Positions 1 through 8,634 are shown, counted from the first letter of the stretch. The stretch is DNA of 64,000 bases from JAKZRT01 sp965247915 (GCA_965247915.1 OZ252048.1:3162001-3226000); one strand, 5' to 3'. Numbers and translations are program-made. The notes: generated by a model from the sequence alone, not told the origin.

Positions 1-137
1 GAGATCACATAAGGCCCGGCATCCTCCCCCAGCAAGATATAGACCAGAACGATGAACGCGACCAACGCGAAACCTGCCTCGGTTACCCGCAGGAACATGG
101 CCGTCAGGTTGCCCATCATGGTCATGAATTTGTTCAT
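1..137 (-). CDS. Small membrane protein, partial at window edge
   Basis: The leftward frame starts at an ATG at 137 and runs off the left end of the window. It reads MNKFMTMMGNLTAMFLRVTE and then a hydrophobic stretch ending near a Gly-Glu-Asp turn, so at least one membrane helix is visible. It lies 40 bp downstream of, and in the same direction as, a 73-residue membrane protein. Both have a short polar N-terminus followed by a hydrophobic helix, which suggests tandem paralogues in one transcript. I do not recognise a function, and the C-terminus is outside the window. Confidence 0.6.
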   Translation of the reverse strand, partial: MNKFMTMMGNLTAMFLRVTEAGFALVAFIVLVYILLGEDAGPYVI

Positions 138-177
138 CGTCCTGCCCCTTGCCGGAGGAGGTTACTTCACGCCGGCA

Positions 178-399
178 TCAGCGGTTCTGAAGCACCCAGA
201 GAACCACGCCAAGTGTTATCAGCCCTGCAAGTCCGGCACCGCCAAGCTCGGTGACCAAAGCCGTGATGTTGCCCACCACGTCTCCTAGAAACGCCATATT
301 GTTGGCACCGACAAGCAACGAAGCGACAATCGCAAGCGCCAGTAGCGCAATGCCAATGTCCGTCAGTGACGCAATGACTTTTTTTGCGTTATCCATCAT
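178..399 (-). CDS. Small two-helix membrane protein, unknown function
   Basis: This 73-residue protein has two predicted membrane helices, at about residues 12-33 and 50-70, separated by a Gly/Asn/Thr-rich linker. The start has an upstream GGAGAG ribosome-binding site, and a second Met follows immediately, so the start could be one codon later. It is the first gene of a leftward pair with the partial small membrane protein that runs off the left edge. Similar small proteins are common in Rhodobacterales, but I know of no assigned function. Confidence 0.65.
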   Translation of the reverse strand: MMDNAKKVIASLTDIGIALLALAIVASLLVGANNMAFLGDVVGNITALVTELGGAGLAGLITLGVVLWVLQNR

Positions 400-696
400 G
401 GATCACTCTCCTGTCCCGTTAGGGGTTATTGCGCAGCACGTGCTGCTAGCGGGATATTTCTCGGCTGTACAGGGCGTGAGTCAACCATATTTTGACGGAT
501 TTACCAGTTTTTGTGGAAAAACGAAATTTTATTACAAAATATAGCCGTGAAATGCAGGAATATTTTGCCATTTCGGTCGAAATTTCGTCCGGCGGTGACG
601 GAATATGTACGCCTCAGATGCGCAAACAAACTTCCAAAGCGGTTGAAATCGATGGCGTCACTGGCTAAACCGCCACCCTTGGTAAGGGAGGCATCA

Positions 697-880
697 ATGG
701 GCATCGACAGCGAACGCGACGTTGAAGCAAACTTGCAGATCGGGCCTACGTCCGAGGGCATGGTGCGGCTTTTTATCGAAGCGCAGGGCATCGAAGTTCC
801 GATGGATTTCGAGCCCGACGAGGCCCTCGAGATTGCCGAGGAAATTCGCGCCGCCGCCAAACGCGCGCGGGCGGTAAGGA

Positions 881-891
<11 letters not shown>
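697..891 (+). CDS. Small conserved acidic protein (DUF6324-like)
   Basis: The product is a 64-residue soluble protein, MGIDSERDVEANLQIGPTSE onward, rich in Glu/Asp and ending in a basic tail. The frame is open from 511, but the ATG at 697 is preferred because an AAGGGAGG ribosome-binding site lies just upstream and the earlier residues look like non-coding sequence. The length and pattern match a small uncharacterised family I know from Rhodobacterales, probably DUF6324; the family number is from memory. Its last 11 bp overlap the end of the convergent MmcB-like gene. Function is unknown. Confidence 0.65.
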
Positions 892-1333
<442 letters not shown>

Positions 1334-1434
1334 GCCGAGATTATGAACGAAAAGTGAACATATGCAAGGACCGCACCAAAAACAAAGGCGCGGCACCTAG
1401 GGGACCGCGCCTCTGAATTCGTATCTTTGCCCGG

Positions 1435-2100
1435 TCAGGCGCGCGCGTCGCCCACCAGCCGCCAGATCACCGGGAAGGCAATAACCGCCAGAACCAGTTT
1501 CAGCGCATCGACCCAAATGAAGGTCTTGACGCCGTAATCGTACCAGTTGGCCCATCCGTAGCCCATAAAGCTGGCCCATCCGTAGCCCATAAAGCTGCCC
1601 TCGCCCGCCAGCGCGCCAAAGAGGCCGAACCCCGAAGAAAGCCAAATCACCCCGGGCACATAGACGCACAGAATGCCTGCGGCCATGGCGACAGCCATAC
1701 TGGCCGGCGACCGGTCCCAACCGGCGCGCGCCAGCGCCCCGACCACGTAGGCCGCAATGACAAAGCCCAGGATATATCCGCCGGTCGGCCCCAAAACGTA
1801 AACCGGGCCAATGCCTTTTTCAGGCGTTCCCGCAAAGACCGGCAAGCCCAGAAGACCAAGCGCCACATAGGCCACCACCGTGGCGGCCCCCAGCCGCGGA
1901 CCGTAAGACGCGCCGATGACCATGATCACCAGCATTTGCATGGTGACCGGCACCGGCACCGTCGCCACCTGAATTTTCGCCGATATCCAGAGCGCGATCA
2001 CGCCCGCCACCAGCAGCACCAGCTGTTTGGCCCTGAGACCCAGGCCCTCCGCCGGCCAGAAAGCTTCGGTCAGAACCCGGTCGGTTGTGTTGATTGCCAT
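1435..2100 (-). CDS. bioY: Biotin transporter BioY
   Basis: BioY is the substrate-binding S-component of the energy-coupling-factor biotin importer and can work alone in some bacteria. The 221-residue protein has about six hydrophobic segments and the family pattern 'VPVPVTMQML', 'GASYGPRLGA' and 'GPTGGYILGF'. No bioM/bioN energising genes are adjacent. It follows a DUF6314 gene on the same strand, and the two frames overlap by 31 bp. An in-frame 24-bp tandem duplication repeats 'SFMGYGWA' twice before the last loop, so this copy is eight residues longer than expected there. Confidence 0.9.
   Translation of the reverse strand: MAINTTDRVLTEAFWPAEGLGLRAKQLVLLVAGVIALWISAKIQVATVPVPVTMQMLVIMVIGASYGPRLGAATVVAYVALGLLGLPVFAGTPEKGIGPVYVLGPTGGYILGFVIAAYVVGALARAGWDRSPASMAVAMAAGILCVYVPGVIWLSSGFGLFGALAGEGSFMGYGWASFMGYGWANWYDYGVKTFIWVDALKLVLAVIAFPVIWRLVGDARA
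1551..1598. repeat. 24-bp in-frame tandem duplication inside bioY
   Basis: Bases 1551-1574 and 1575-1598 are the same 24-bp unit, differing only at the last base. On the coding strand the unit encodes the eight residues FMGYGWAS/N twice. The length is a multiple of three, so the frame is kept. Confidence 0.9.
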
Positions 2101-2603
2101 TGGTCGCCCCTTTCCCTTTCACGGAATTGGCCGCTGTCTGCCTCAGGCGCACTTTGGGCGCAAGCCCCCAGCACCCGCGACACATCGCCCATATAGCGAT
2201 ACCGCGACCGCATGCGATAATCTTTGCTCGGGCCGCGGACCTGCCATTCGCAGCGCCAAACCGGCCAATCGCGGAAATCGTAGTTCACCCAGTAATGATC
2301 CGGTGTGCAGAAATGGTCCGCAAAGGGCATGGTTCGGCTCAGATCGATGGTGTGAAAGCGCCGGCCATCTTCAAACTCCACATCGATCAGGCCACCGTCG
2401 CGCTCGGCCCAGATATAGCGCCGCTCGGCCATCATCGGGCCCGCGCCGTCCAGAACAAGTTCACCACGTTCTTCATAAAGCAACGCGCCTTTTCTCTCGG
2501 GAATTTTTCGAAAAACCGCCTGCCCCTCGAGCCGACCCAGGGTTCCGTTTTTCCTGTCCGTAATTTCGCGCAGGATCGTCCAGCGCCCTTCAAAACCGCG
2601 CAT
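2070..2603 (-). CDS. DUF6314 family protein with extended C-terminus
   Basis: This protein of about 177 residues starts with 'MRGFEGRWTILREI' and carries the DUF6314 pattern: a beta-rich, lipocalin-like body with 'GQAVF', 'ERRYIW', 'FEDGRRFHTID', 'HWCD-like' (here HFCTPDHYWVNYDF) and 'WEVRGPSKDY-like' (here WQVRGPSKDYRMRSRYRY). The Met at 2603 is preferred; one at 2624 is possible. Known members usually end near the last conserved strand, but this frame runs about 37 residues further and covers the first 31 bp of bioY, which may mean the original stop was lost. Function is unknown; co-direction with bioY suggests one transcript. Confidence 0.75.
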   Translation of the reverse strand: MRGFEGRWTILREITDRKNGTLGRLEGQAVFRKIPERKGALLYEERGELVLDGAGPMMAERRYIWAERDGGLIDVEFEDGRRFHTIDLSRTMPFADHFCTPDHYWVNYDFRDWPVWRCEWQVRGPSKDYRMRSRYRYMGDVSRVLGACAQSAPEADSGQFRERERGDQWQSTQPTGF

Positions 2604-2764
2604 GCAAATGTGCCCCTGTTTCATGATGCGCGCCTCAAACCACTTAATCCGTTGCGCGTTTCCCGCCCAAAGTAAGACGCAGATCGGCGCAAAATTCAAC
2701 CAGAACGTATGCGCGTGACCCTCGGGGCAACATGTCCGCGGGAGCCACGCAGAAATTTGGTATT

Positions 2765-2772
2765 TTATCTAT
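2765..2772. promoter_or_regulatory. Possible BioR half-conserved box
   Basis: TTATCTAT, followed by CC, matches the first eight of ten positions of the BioR operator consensus TTATMKATAA described for alphaproteobacterial biotin genes. It lies between purB (rightward) and the DUF6314-bioY pair (leftward), where a bioY promoter would sit. The missing last two bases make this weak. Confidence 0.25.
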
Positions 2773-2895
2773 CCCGGCCCGCGCTTTCGTCATAGCGCCG
2801 CGTGATATTCTGGTTAACCGGTTTTGGCGGGCCTTGTAGAGGCTGCTGGTCGCGTTTATCACGCCCCCGTCCTCGACAATGAATAAGGCGCGCTA

Positions 2896-4206
2896 ATGAT
2901 CCCCCGCTATTCCCGTCCCGAAATGGTCGCGCTCTGGTCGCCCGAGACCAAGTTCCGCATCTGGTACGAGATCGAGGCCCACGCCTGCGACGCGCAGGCC
3001 GATCTGGGCGTCATTCCGCGCGAAAACGCCGACGCGGTCTGGAACGCGCGCGATGTCGAATTCGACTTGGCCCGGATTGACGAGATCGAAGCGGTCACCA
3101 AACACGATGTCATCGCTTTTCTCACCCATCTGGCCGAGATCATCGGCCATGACGAGGCGCGGTTCGTCCACCAGGGAATGACCAGCTCGGACGTTCTGGA
3201 TACCACATTCAACGTGCAACTGGTGCGCGCCGCCGATATTCTGCTGGCCGAAATCGACGCGCTTTTGGCCGCACTAAAACGCCGCGCCATCGAACACAAA
3301 GACACCCTCCGCATCGGGCGCAGCCACGGCATCCACGCCGAACCGACGACCATGGGCCTGACGTTCGCGCGGTTTTTCGCCGAAATGGACCGCAACCGTC
3401 GCCGTCTGGAAACCGCGCGCCAGGAAATTGCCACGGGCGCCATTTCGGGTGCCGTAGGCACTTTCGCCAACATCGACCCGGCGGTCGAGGCGCATGTCTG
3501 CGAAAAAATGGGGCTGCGCCCCGAGCCTATCAGCACCCAGGTGATCCCGCGCGACCGGCACGCTGCGTTTTTCGCAACGCTCGGGGTTGTTGCCAGCTCG
3601 ATCGAGAATATCGCCACCGAGATCCGCCATATGCAGCGCACCGAAGTTCTGGAAGCGGAAGAATTTTTTTCGAAAGGCCAGAAAGGCTCGTCGGCGATGC
3701 CGCACAAGCGCAACCCGGTGCTGACCGAAAATCTGACCGGTCTCGCGCGCCTCGTGCGCATGGCGGTGGTCCCGGCCATGGAAAACGTGACGCTCTGGCA
3801 CGAACGCGACATCAGCCACAGTTCGGTCGAACGCAACATCGGCCCCGACACCACGATCACGCTCGACTTCGCCCTGGCGCGGCTGACCGCCGTGGTCGAT
3901 AAGCTGGTGATCTATCCCGACAACATGATGAACAATCTCAACAAGTTCCGTGGCCTTGTTCATTCACAGCGCGTGCTGTTGGCGCTGACCCAGGCCGGGG
4001 TCAGCCGCGACGACGCTTATCGACTGGTGCAACGCAACGCGATGAAGGTTTGGGAAGACGGCGCCGATTTCATGGCCGAACTCAAGGCCGACGCCGAGGT
4101 CACTGCCGCGCTCAGCACAGCCCAGATCGGGGCAATGTTCGAATTGCGCTATCACACCAAACATGTCGACACGATTTTCGCCCGGGTCTTTGGCAAATAT
4201 TCGTGA
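2896..4206 (+). CDS. purB: Adenylosuccinate lyase
   Basis: PurB cleaves SAICAR to AICAR and adenylosuccinate to AMP, both with release of fumarate, in cytosolic purine synthesis. The 436-residue protein has the expected length for alphaproteobacterial PurB. It carries the fumarase/aspartase superfamily signature 'GSSAMPHKRNP' near residue 265, the flexible loop that supplies the catalytic Ser. It also has 'GRSHGIHAEPTTMG' (catalytic His region) and 'TSSDVLDTTFNVQL'. It is not in a purine operon, although purA lies far downstream at 41-42 kb. A 7-bp-stem hairpin and a small secreted-peptide gene follow it. Confidence 0.96.
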   Translation: MIPRYSRPEMVALWSPETKFRIWYEIEAHACDAQADLGVIPRENADAVWNARDVEFDLARIDEIEAVTKHDVIAFLTHLAEIIGHDEARFVHQGMTSSDVLDTTFNVQLVRAADILLAEIDALLAALKRRAIEHKDTLRIGRSHGIHAEPTTMGLTFARFFAEMDRNRRRLETARQEIATGAISGAVGTFANIDPAVEAHVCEKMGLRPEPISTQVIPRDRHAAFFATLGVVASSIENIATEIRHMQRTEVLEAEEFFSKGQKGSSAMPHKRNPVLTENLTGLARLVRMAVVPAMENVTLWHERDISHSSVERNIGPDTTITLDFALARLTAVVDKLVIYPDNMMNNLNKFRGLVHSQRVLLALTQAGVSRDDAYRLVQRNAMKVWEDGADFMAELKADAEVTAALSTAQIGAMFELRYHTKHVDTIFARVFGKYS

Positions 4207-4219
4207 TTTGGTGATTCCC

Positions 4220-4239
4220 CGCAATTCTGCTAAATTGCG
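4220..4239. other. Hairpin between purB and the small peptide gene
   Basis: CGCAATT and AATTGCG form a perfect 7-bp stem with a 6-base loop 14 bp after the purB stop. No run of T follows, so it may be a weak terminator, an mRNA 3' end stabiliser or a chance structure. Confidence 0.4.
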
Positions 4240-4281
4240 AGGACGAAGCGACAATCCGTAAGTCCGAACAGGGAGAATACG

Positions 4282-4452
4282 ATGCGTGTCAAAACCACCA
4301 TGGTGGCATTTGTCGTTGCCGTTTTGCCGGGGTTAGCCTTGGCTGGCGGTACGTGCGGTACCGGTGATCACGGAAAAAGTGCGAGTGTTTGCGTGGATGG
4401 TCAGATTTGGGACGATGCGACGCAGCTTTGTGTAGATCAGTTCACCGGCTGA
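4282..4452 (+). CDS. Small secreted Cys-containing peptide
   Basis: The 56-residue product begins MRVKTTMVAFVVAVLPGLALAG, a clear Sec signal peptide with a predicted cut after Ala-Leu-Ala. The mature part is about 35 residues and has three Cys, in 'GTCGTG', 'SVCVDG' and 'QLCVDQ'. A GGGAG ribosome-binding site sits 6 bp upstream. It follows purB by 75 bp; small secreted peptides with this Cys pattern are often found there in Rhodobacterales and are sometimes mislabelled as adenylosuccinate lyase. No function is known. The odd Cys count leaves one unpaired if the other two bond. Confidence 0.65.
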   Translation: MRVKTTMVAFVVAVLPGLALAGGTCGTGDHGKSASVCVDGQIWDDATQLCVDQFTG

Positions 4453-4486
4453 GTGCCGAAAAATTCGGGGGCACGGAATTGACGTC

Positions 4487-4522
4487 AGGGGCGGTTCGTT
4501 GATCGGGCCGCCTCTTTCATTT
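4487..4522 (+). terminator. Probable Rho-independent terminator after the peptide gene
   Basis: AGGGGCGG (4487-4494) pairs with CCGCCTCT (4508-4515) with one G:U pair, then TTCATTT follows. It lies 35 bp past the peptide stop codon and before the FliG-like gene. Confidence 0.5.
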
Positions 4523-4598
4523 GGCCATTCGGTGCCGTCGCTGTAAGGGCTTTTTAACCGAGAAATGGCAGGGTCGGGCCAAGGGGACCTGAACCGCC

Positions 4599-5699
4599 AT
4601 GACCGACCTTACCGCCCTCGGCCTTCCCGCTGACCTGCCCGAAATCGCGGCCCCGACCTTCATGGGTGGCCTTGACGACGGCGTCTCTGCCGACCTGAGC
4701 CAGCAACAGAAAGCCGCGATCATTGTCCGGGTGCTGTTGTCGGACGGGAGAACCATGTCGCTTTCGCAACTAACCCCCGAAATTCAGGTCAGTCTGACCC
4801 GCGAAATCGGGGCCATCCGGCAGATCGATCAGGCGACCCTCAGCAGCGTTGTCGACGAGTTTATCGGCGAACTCGAAGGCGGCGGGATGAGCTTTTCGGG
4901 CGGCCTGCAGGAAGCGCTGTCGATGCTCGACGGCTCGATCAGCGCCGAAACCGCCCGCCGGCTCAGCCGCGAGGAAGGCATCAAACTGGTCTCGGACCCG
5001 TGGAAACGGCTGGTCGAATTTGACGCCGAAAAACTGGCGCCGATTGCAGAACGCGAAAGCGTCGAAGTGGCTTCGGTGCTGCTCTCAAAACTCAGCTACG
5101 AAAAGTCGGCCGAAATATTGGCGCTGATGGACGGCGACAAGGCCCGGCGCGCGGCCTATGCGGTGTCGCAGACCACCAAGGTCAAGCCCGATGCGGTGCG
5201 CACCATCGGCCGCGCCTTGCTTGCCCAACTCGACGCCGAACCGCGGCGCGCGTTTTCCTCGCAACCGGTCGACCGGGTCGCCACAATCCTCAATTCGGCC
5301 AAATCCGGCACCCGCGACGACGTCCTGGAAGGTCTCGAACAGGATGATGCCGACTTTGCCGAGGCGGTGCGCAAGTCGATCTTTACATTCGCCAATATCG
5401 CGGACCGCGTCGATACCCGCGACGTGCCGAAAATCACTCGCGAGGTTAACCCAGGCGACCTGACGCGGGCGCTGAAATACGCCACCGATCTTGGCGAAGA
5501 AAACGCCGCCTCCGCCGAATTTATCCTAGGGGCCATGTCCAAGCGCATGGCCGAATCCATTCGCGATGAAATGGGCGGCATGGCGGCGGTCAAATCCAAG
5601 GCCGGCGAAGCGGCGCTTGACGAAGTGGTGGCGGGCGTCCAGCGTCTGGAACAATCGGGCGAACTAGCCTTCAATTCCGACGAAGACGACGAGAAATAG
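4599..5699 (+). CDS. fliG: FliG-like flagellar motor switch protein
   Basis: The 366-residue product follows FliG through all three domains. An N-terminal part has 'QQKAAIIVRVLLSDG' and a Leu-rich helix. A middle part around residues 145-180 has 'FDAEKLAPIAERESVEVASVLLSKL', matching the EHPQ-motif helices but with ERES in place of EHPQ. A C-terminal part has 'RDVPKITREVNPGDLTRALK', the torque helix region, followed by 'FILGAMSKRMAESI'. FliG normally joins the MS-ring to the switch and MotA. No other flagellar gene is nearby, so this may be a dispersed fliG, as seen in some Rhodobacterales, or a divergent paralogue. The altered EHPQ motif favours divergence. Confidence 0.8.
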   Translation: MTDLTALGLPADLPEIAAPTFMGGLDDGVSADLSQQQKAAIIVRVLLSDGRTMSLSQLTPEIQVSLTREIGAIRQIDQATLSSVVDEFIGELEGGGMSFSGGLQEALSMLDGSISAETARRLSREEGIKLVSDPWKRLVEFDAEKLAPIAERESVEVASVLLSKLSYEKSAEILALMDGDKARRAAYAVSQTTKVKPDAVRTIGRALLAQLDAEPRRAFSSQPVDRVATILNSAKSGTRDDVLEGLEQDDADFAEAVRKSIFTFANIADRVDTRDVPKITREVNPGDLTRALKYATDLGEENAASAEFILGAMSKRMAESIRDEMGGMAAVKSKAGEAALDEVVAGVQRLEQSGELAFNSDEDDEK

Positions 5700-5749
5700 G
5701 CACCGAAGGCTCTATAGACAGCCGTCGCCGGCGCCGATACGCTTCCGGT

Positions 5750-6354
5750 GTGGGCCAATCACCATCACAGTTTGACGGACGCCGCTGGCACGATATGGGC
5801 GGCAATGCCGCCGGGCCGGTCGAGCCCGAAGACCACGACTTTGCGCTCTGGGAAAAACGCATCGACGCGCTTTACAACATCGCGGCCGCAAAGGGCATTT
5901 TTACGGTGGACGGGCTGCGCCGCGCGCTTGAAGATATGGGCGAAGAGGCGTTCGAGACCATGTCATACTATGAACGCTGGGTCGCTGCGGTGAACCAAAT
6001 CTTCTCGAAGCGGGCGTCAATTCCCTGGAAGAACTGGGTGCCAAGATGGAGGCCGTCGCCCAGCGCGGCAGCACCACGGCGAGGCCGCAAATGGCTGACC
6101 GCGTCCGGGTCAAAACCATGATGCCGCCGGGCCATGTCCGCACGCCCGCCTACTTGCGCGGCAAGACCGGTGTGATCGAACGCGACCTAGGCACGTTTCC
6201 GAACCCCGAGCAATTGGCCTATAACCACAACGCGGACCAGCGCCAGCTCTATCGGGTCCGCTTTTCAATGGCCGAGATCTGGGGTGCGGCCGCAGAAAAC
6301 CCAAACGACACGCTTGATGCCGAAATCTACAGCCACTGGCTGGACGCCGCCTGA
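5750..6354 (+). pseudogene. nthB: Nitrile hydratase beta subunit, frameshifted
   Basis: The first frame (GTG at 5750) gives 'FDGRRWHDMGG' and 'FTVDGLRRALEDMGEEAFE', typical of a nitrile hydratase beta N-terminus, and continues to 'SYYERWVAAVNQI'. The next codons lose the family pattern. The other frame then supplies 'LEAGVNSLEELGAKMEAVAQ' and the beta C-terminal domain 'HVRTPAYLRGKTGVIERDLG'. One base is missing near 6001; adding one gives 202 codons and a TGA that overlaps the nthA ATG as TGATG. Translation as written would end at 6121 without the C-terminal domain. The cause is either a real mutation or a sequencing slip. Beta normally pairs with alpha to convert nitriles to amides. Confidence 0.85.
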
Positions 6355-7004
6355 TGCCGCACGACCATCCGCCGCACAGCCATGAGGGCACCAGCCCGTC
6401 GGGCCACCCCTACCGGGCCGACAACGATACGCCGCTGACCTATTGGCAGACCATGGAAATTGCCCTACGCGAAATGCTGATCGAAAAACGCATCACCACC
6501 GCGGTCGAGGTTGCGGCCCAGATCGACACCATGGACCGGCGCAGCCCGGCCGATGGGGCGGCGGTGGTGGCGCGGGCCTGGACCGATCCCGAATTCAAGG
6601 CGCACTTGATGCAGGACGCCAGTGCGGCCAGCCGCGAAATGGGGTTTGACATCGGTGCTTTGCGCCTGATCGCGGTCGAAAACACGCCCCGCGTCCACAA
6701 CGTCATCGTCTGCACGCTGTGTTCGTGCTATCCGCGCAATCTTCTGGGTCTGCCGCCCGATTGGTACAAATCGCGCGCCTACCGGTCGCGCGTGGTGCGC
6801 GAACCGCGCGGGGTTCTGGCCGAGTTCGGGGTTGATCTGGCGGACGGCGTAACGTTCCGCGTCCACGATTCCACCGCCGAAATGCGCTATATAGTCGTGC
6901 CAATGCGCCCCGAGGGCACCGACGGCCTGGACCCCGCCGAACTGGCCGCACTTGTCACCCGCGATTCGATGATCGGAACCGGTCTGCCACTTGACCCGGC
7001 CTGA
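6354..7004 (+). CDS. nthA: Nitrile hydratase alpha subunit, cobalt type
   Basis: The alpha subunit holds the catalytic metal, and the enzyme hydrates nitriles to amides in the cytosol. The 216-residue protein carries the metal motif V-C-T-L-C-S-C at about residues 120-126. Thr in the third position is the mark of cobalt enzymes, against Ser in iron enzymes. 'CYPRNLLGLPPDWYKSRAYRSRVVREPR' follows, as in known alpha subunits. The N-terminus is His-rich (HDHPPHSHEG). The gene overlaps the end of nthB by one base, so translation is probably coupled. No P14K/P44K-type activator gene is adjacent. Confidence 0.93.
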   Translation: MPHDHPPHSHEGTSPSGHPYRADNDTPLTYWQTMEIALREMLIEKRITTAVEVAAQIDTMDRRSPADGAAVVARAWTDPEFKAHLMQDASAASREMGFDIGALRLIAVENTPRVHNVIVCTLCSCYPRNLLGLPPDWYKSRAYRSRVVREPRGVLAEFGVDLADGVTFRVHDSTAEMRYIVVPMRPEGTDGLDPAELAALVTRDSMIGTGLPLDPA

Positions 7005-7063
7005 TCTTGTGGAGCCGCGCGATCGGCTCTAAGACCGCCCGAACACCACATTGACAGGTACGC

Positions 7064-7939
7064 ATGGCCCGCGCGCGTTCGAACATTTCTGATCGCCTTA
7101 CCAACGCTCTGTTTTACAGTCTTATCCGCTTTGCGCTGCGCCTTCCCTATCACCGCCGGGTGCCGTTCATGGGCTGGATCATGGGCCATGTCTTTGCGCC
7201 GTTGGCGGGTTATCCCCGGCGCATCCGCAATCATCTGGCCCTTGCCTGCCCTGATCTGGACCCGGCCGAAGTGCAGCGCCTGACGCGCGCCGTGCCTGAC
7301 AATATGGGCCGCACGATCATCGAGATTTATTCGGGCCAGGAACTCGTCGACCGCATGGCCAAGGCGCGGCTGAAGGGCCCCGGATTTGAGGCACTCAGGG
7401 CGGCGCGCGACGCCGGCCGCCCGGTGATCGCCGTCACCGGCCATTTTGGCAATTATGATGCGCCCAGGTCGGCGCTGATCGCCAACGGATACCCGCTCGA
7501 GGCGCTTTACCGCCCCATGAACAACCGCTTCTTCAACGCCCATTATGCGGCCGCGATCAACGCCATCGGGCCGGTCCACCCGCGCGCCCGGCGCGGCTTT
7601 GCGACGCTGGTCAAACACCTGAAATCGGGCGGCATGATCGGGATAGTTGTCGATCAGCACATGGCAAAAGGCGAGGACGTCACGTTTTTCGGCTTGACGG
7701 CGCGCACCGCAACTTCCGCCGCTGACCTGGCGCTGCGCTACGACGCCATTTTGGTGCCGATGTACGGGGTGCGCCAGGCTGATGGGCTGAGTTTCGATCT
7801 GATATTTGAGGACCCGATTCCGCACAGCGGCGCGGTTTCAATGACCCAGGCGATCAACGACAGCCTCGAGGCGATCACGCGCAAACACATGGAACAATGG
7901 ATGTGGAGCCACCGCCGCTGGCAAAAGGCGCGCCGTTAA
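7064..7939 (+). CDS. LpxL/HtrB-type lauroyl acyltransferase
   Basis: This 291-residue protein belongs to the lysophospholipid/lipid A late acyltransferase family that adds secondary acyl chains to Kdo-lipid A at the inner membrane. The catalytic H-x4-D box is 'HFGNYD' near residue 127. It is followed by 'ALYRPMNNRFFN', matching the family's second block, and 'GIVVDQHMAKGEDVTFFGLTARTA', the glycine/phosphate-binding part. 'MWSHRRWQ' at the C-terminus is also typical. An N-terminal hydrophobic helix could anchor it. Its last 4 bp overlap the end of the convergent DUF1223 gene. Which acyl position it serves cannot be told from sequence alone. Confidence 0.88.
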   Translation: MARARSNISDRLTNALFYSLIRFALRLPYHRRVPFMGWIMGHVFAPLAGYPRRIRNHLALACPDLDPAEVQRLTRAVPDNMGRTIIEIYSGQELVDRMAKARLKGPGFEALRAARDAGRPVIAVTGHFGNYDAPRSALIANGYPLEALYRPMNNRFFNAHYAAAINAIGPVHPRARRGFATLVKHLKSGGMIGIVVDQHMAKGEDVTFFGLTARTATSAADLALRYDAILVPMYGVRQADGLSFDLIFEDPIPHSGAVSMTQAINDSLEAITRKHMEQWMWSHRRWQKARR

Positions 7940-8634
7940 CGAAGTTGCGCGACAGCGACCACCGGCCCCGGGCCCCGGTGCTGAATTATTACGACGACAC
8001 CATCATTGCCCTTGACGGTCAACGACATCACCAGCGGTTCACGACCGGTCCATTGTCCGATGGTTTCCCACGACGTGACAACGTTGGCATAGTCCAGGTT
8101 GCGACCCCGGTTTTCACCGCGGGTTATGTTCACCGAACGCAGCGGATCAAAGCGCACCAGTTGGACCTGAACGGGCTTTGACAGCCCGGGCATCTTCGCA
8201 GCTTTGATCGTCAACTGATCGCCCCGGCGGACCAGCCTGATCAGCACCGTATCGGCGCTCGCGTGCTGGGCAGCGACCATATCCATCAGCTTCATCGGCC
8301 GCGCGCCCGCGATATGGTCGCGGCCACCGATGATCATCTGCGGCGTATAGGGGCGTGTGCCGAAACCGCGGACATAGGCGCGTTGCCGCGCCGAATGCGC
8401 AGGATTTGCGAATTCGTCTTTCCACCCGATGTAGTCCCAATAATCAACGTGCAGCGCCAGCGCGACAACGTCGTCGCGCTTGGCCAGTTCGTGCAACAGC
8501 GCATCGGCAGGCGGACACGAACTGCACCCCTGACTGGTGAAAAGCTCGACCAGAACCGGCTGGTCATCGGCCACCGTAGGCGCGCCAAAGGCGAGCGCGG
8601 CCACAAGGAAAAAGCTGGAGAGAATTTTGTGCAT
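7936..8634 (-). CDS. Secreted DUF1223 thioredoxin-fold protein
   Basis: The 232-residue protein begins with a Sec signal peptide (MHKILSSFFLVAALAFGAPTV, cut near residue 21). Right after it comes 'VELFTSQGCSSCPPADALL', where CSSC stands in the place of a thioredoxin C-x-x-C. 'HVDYWDYIGWKDEFANPAHSARQ' is the DUF1223 hallmark. The C-terminal half is beta-rich. The family is found mainly in alphaproteobacteria, and its role is unproven; a periplasmic thiol redox function is an inference from the motif. It converges on the acyltransferase gene. No clear ribosome-binding site is seen before the start. Confidence 0.85.
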   Translation of the reverse strand: MHKILSSFFLVAALAFGAPTVADDQPVLVELFTSQGCSSCPPADALLHELAKRDDVVALALHVDYWDYIGWKDEFANPAHSARQRAYVRGFGTRPYTPQMIIGGRDHIAGARPMKLMDMVAAQHASADTVLIRLVRRGDQLTIKAAKMPGLSKPVQVQLVRFDPLRSVNITRGENRGRNLDYANVVTSWETIGQWTGREPLVMSLTVKGNDGVVVIIQHRGPGPVVAVAQLR

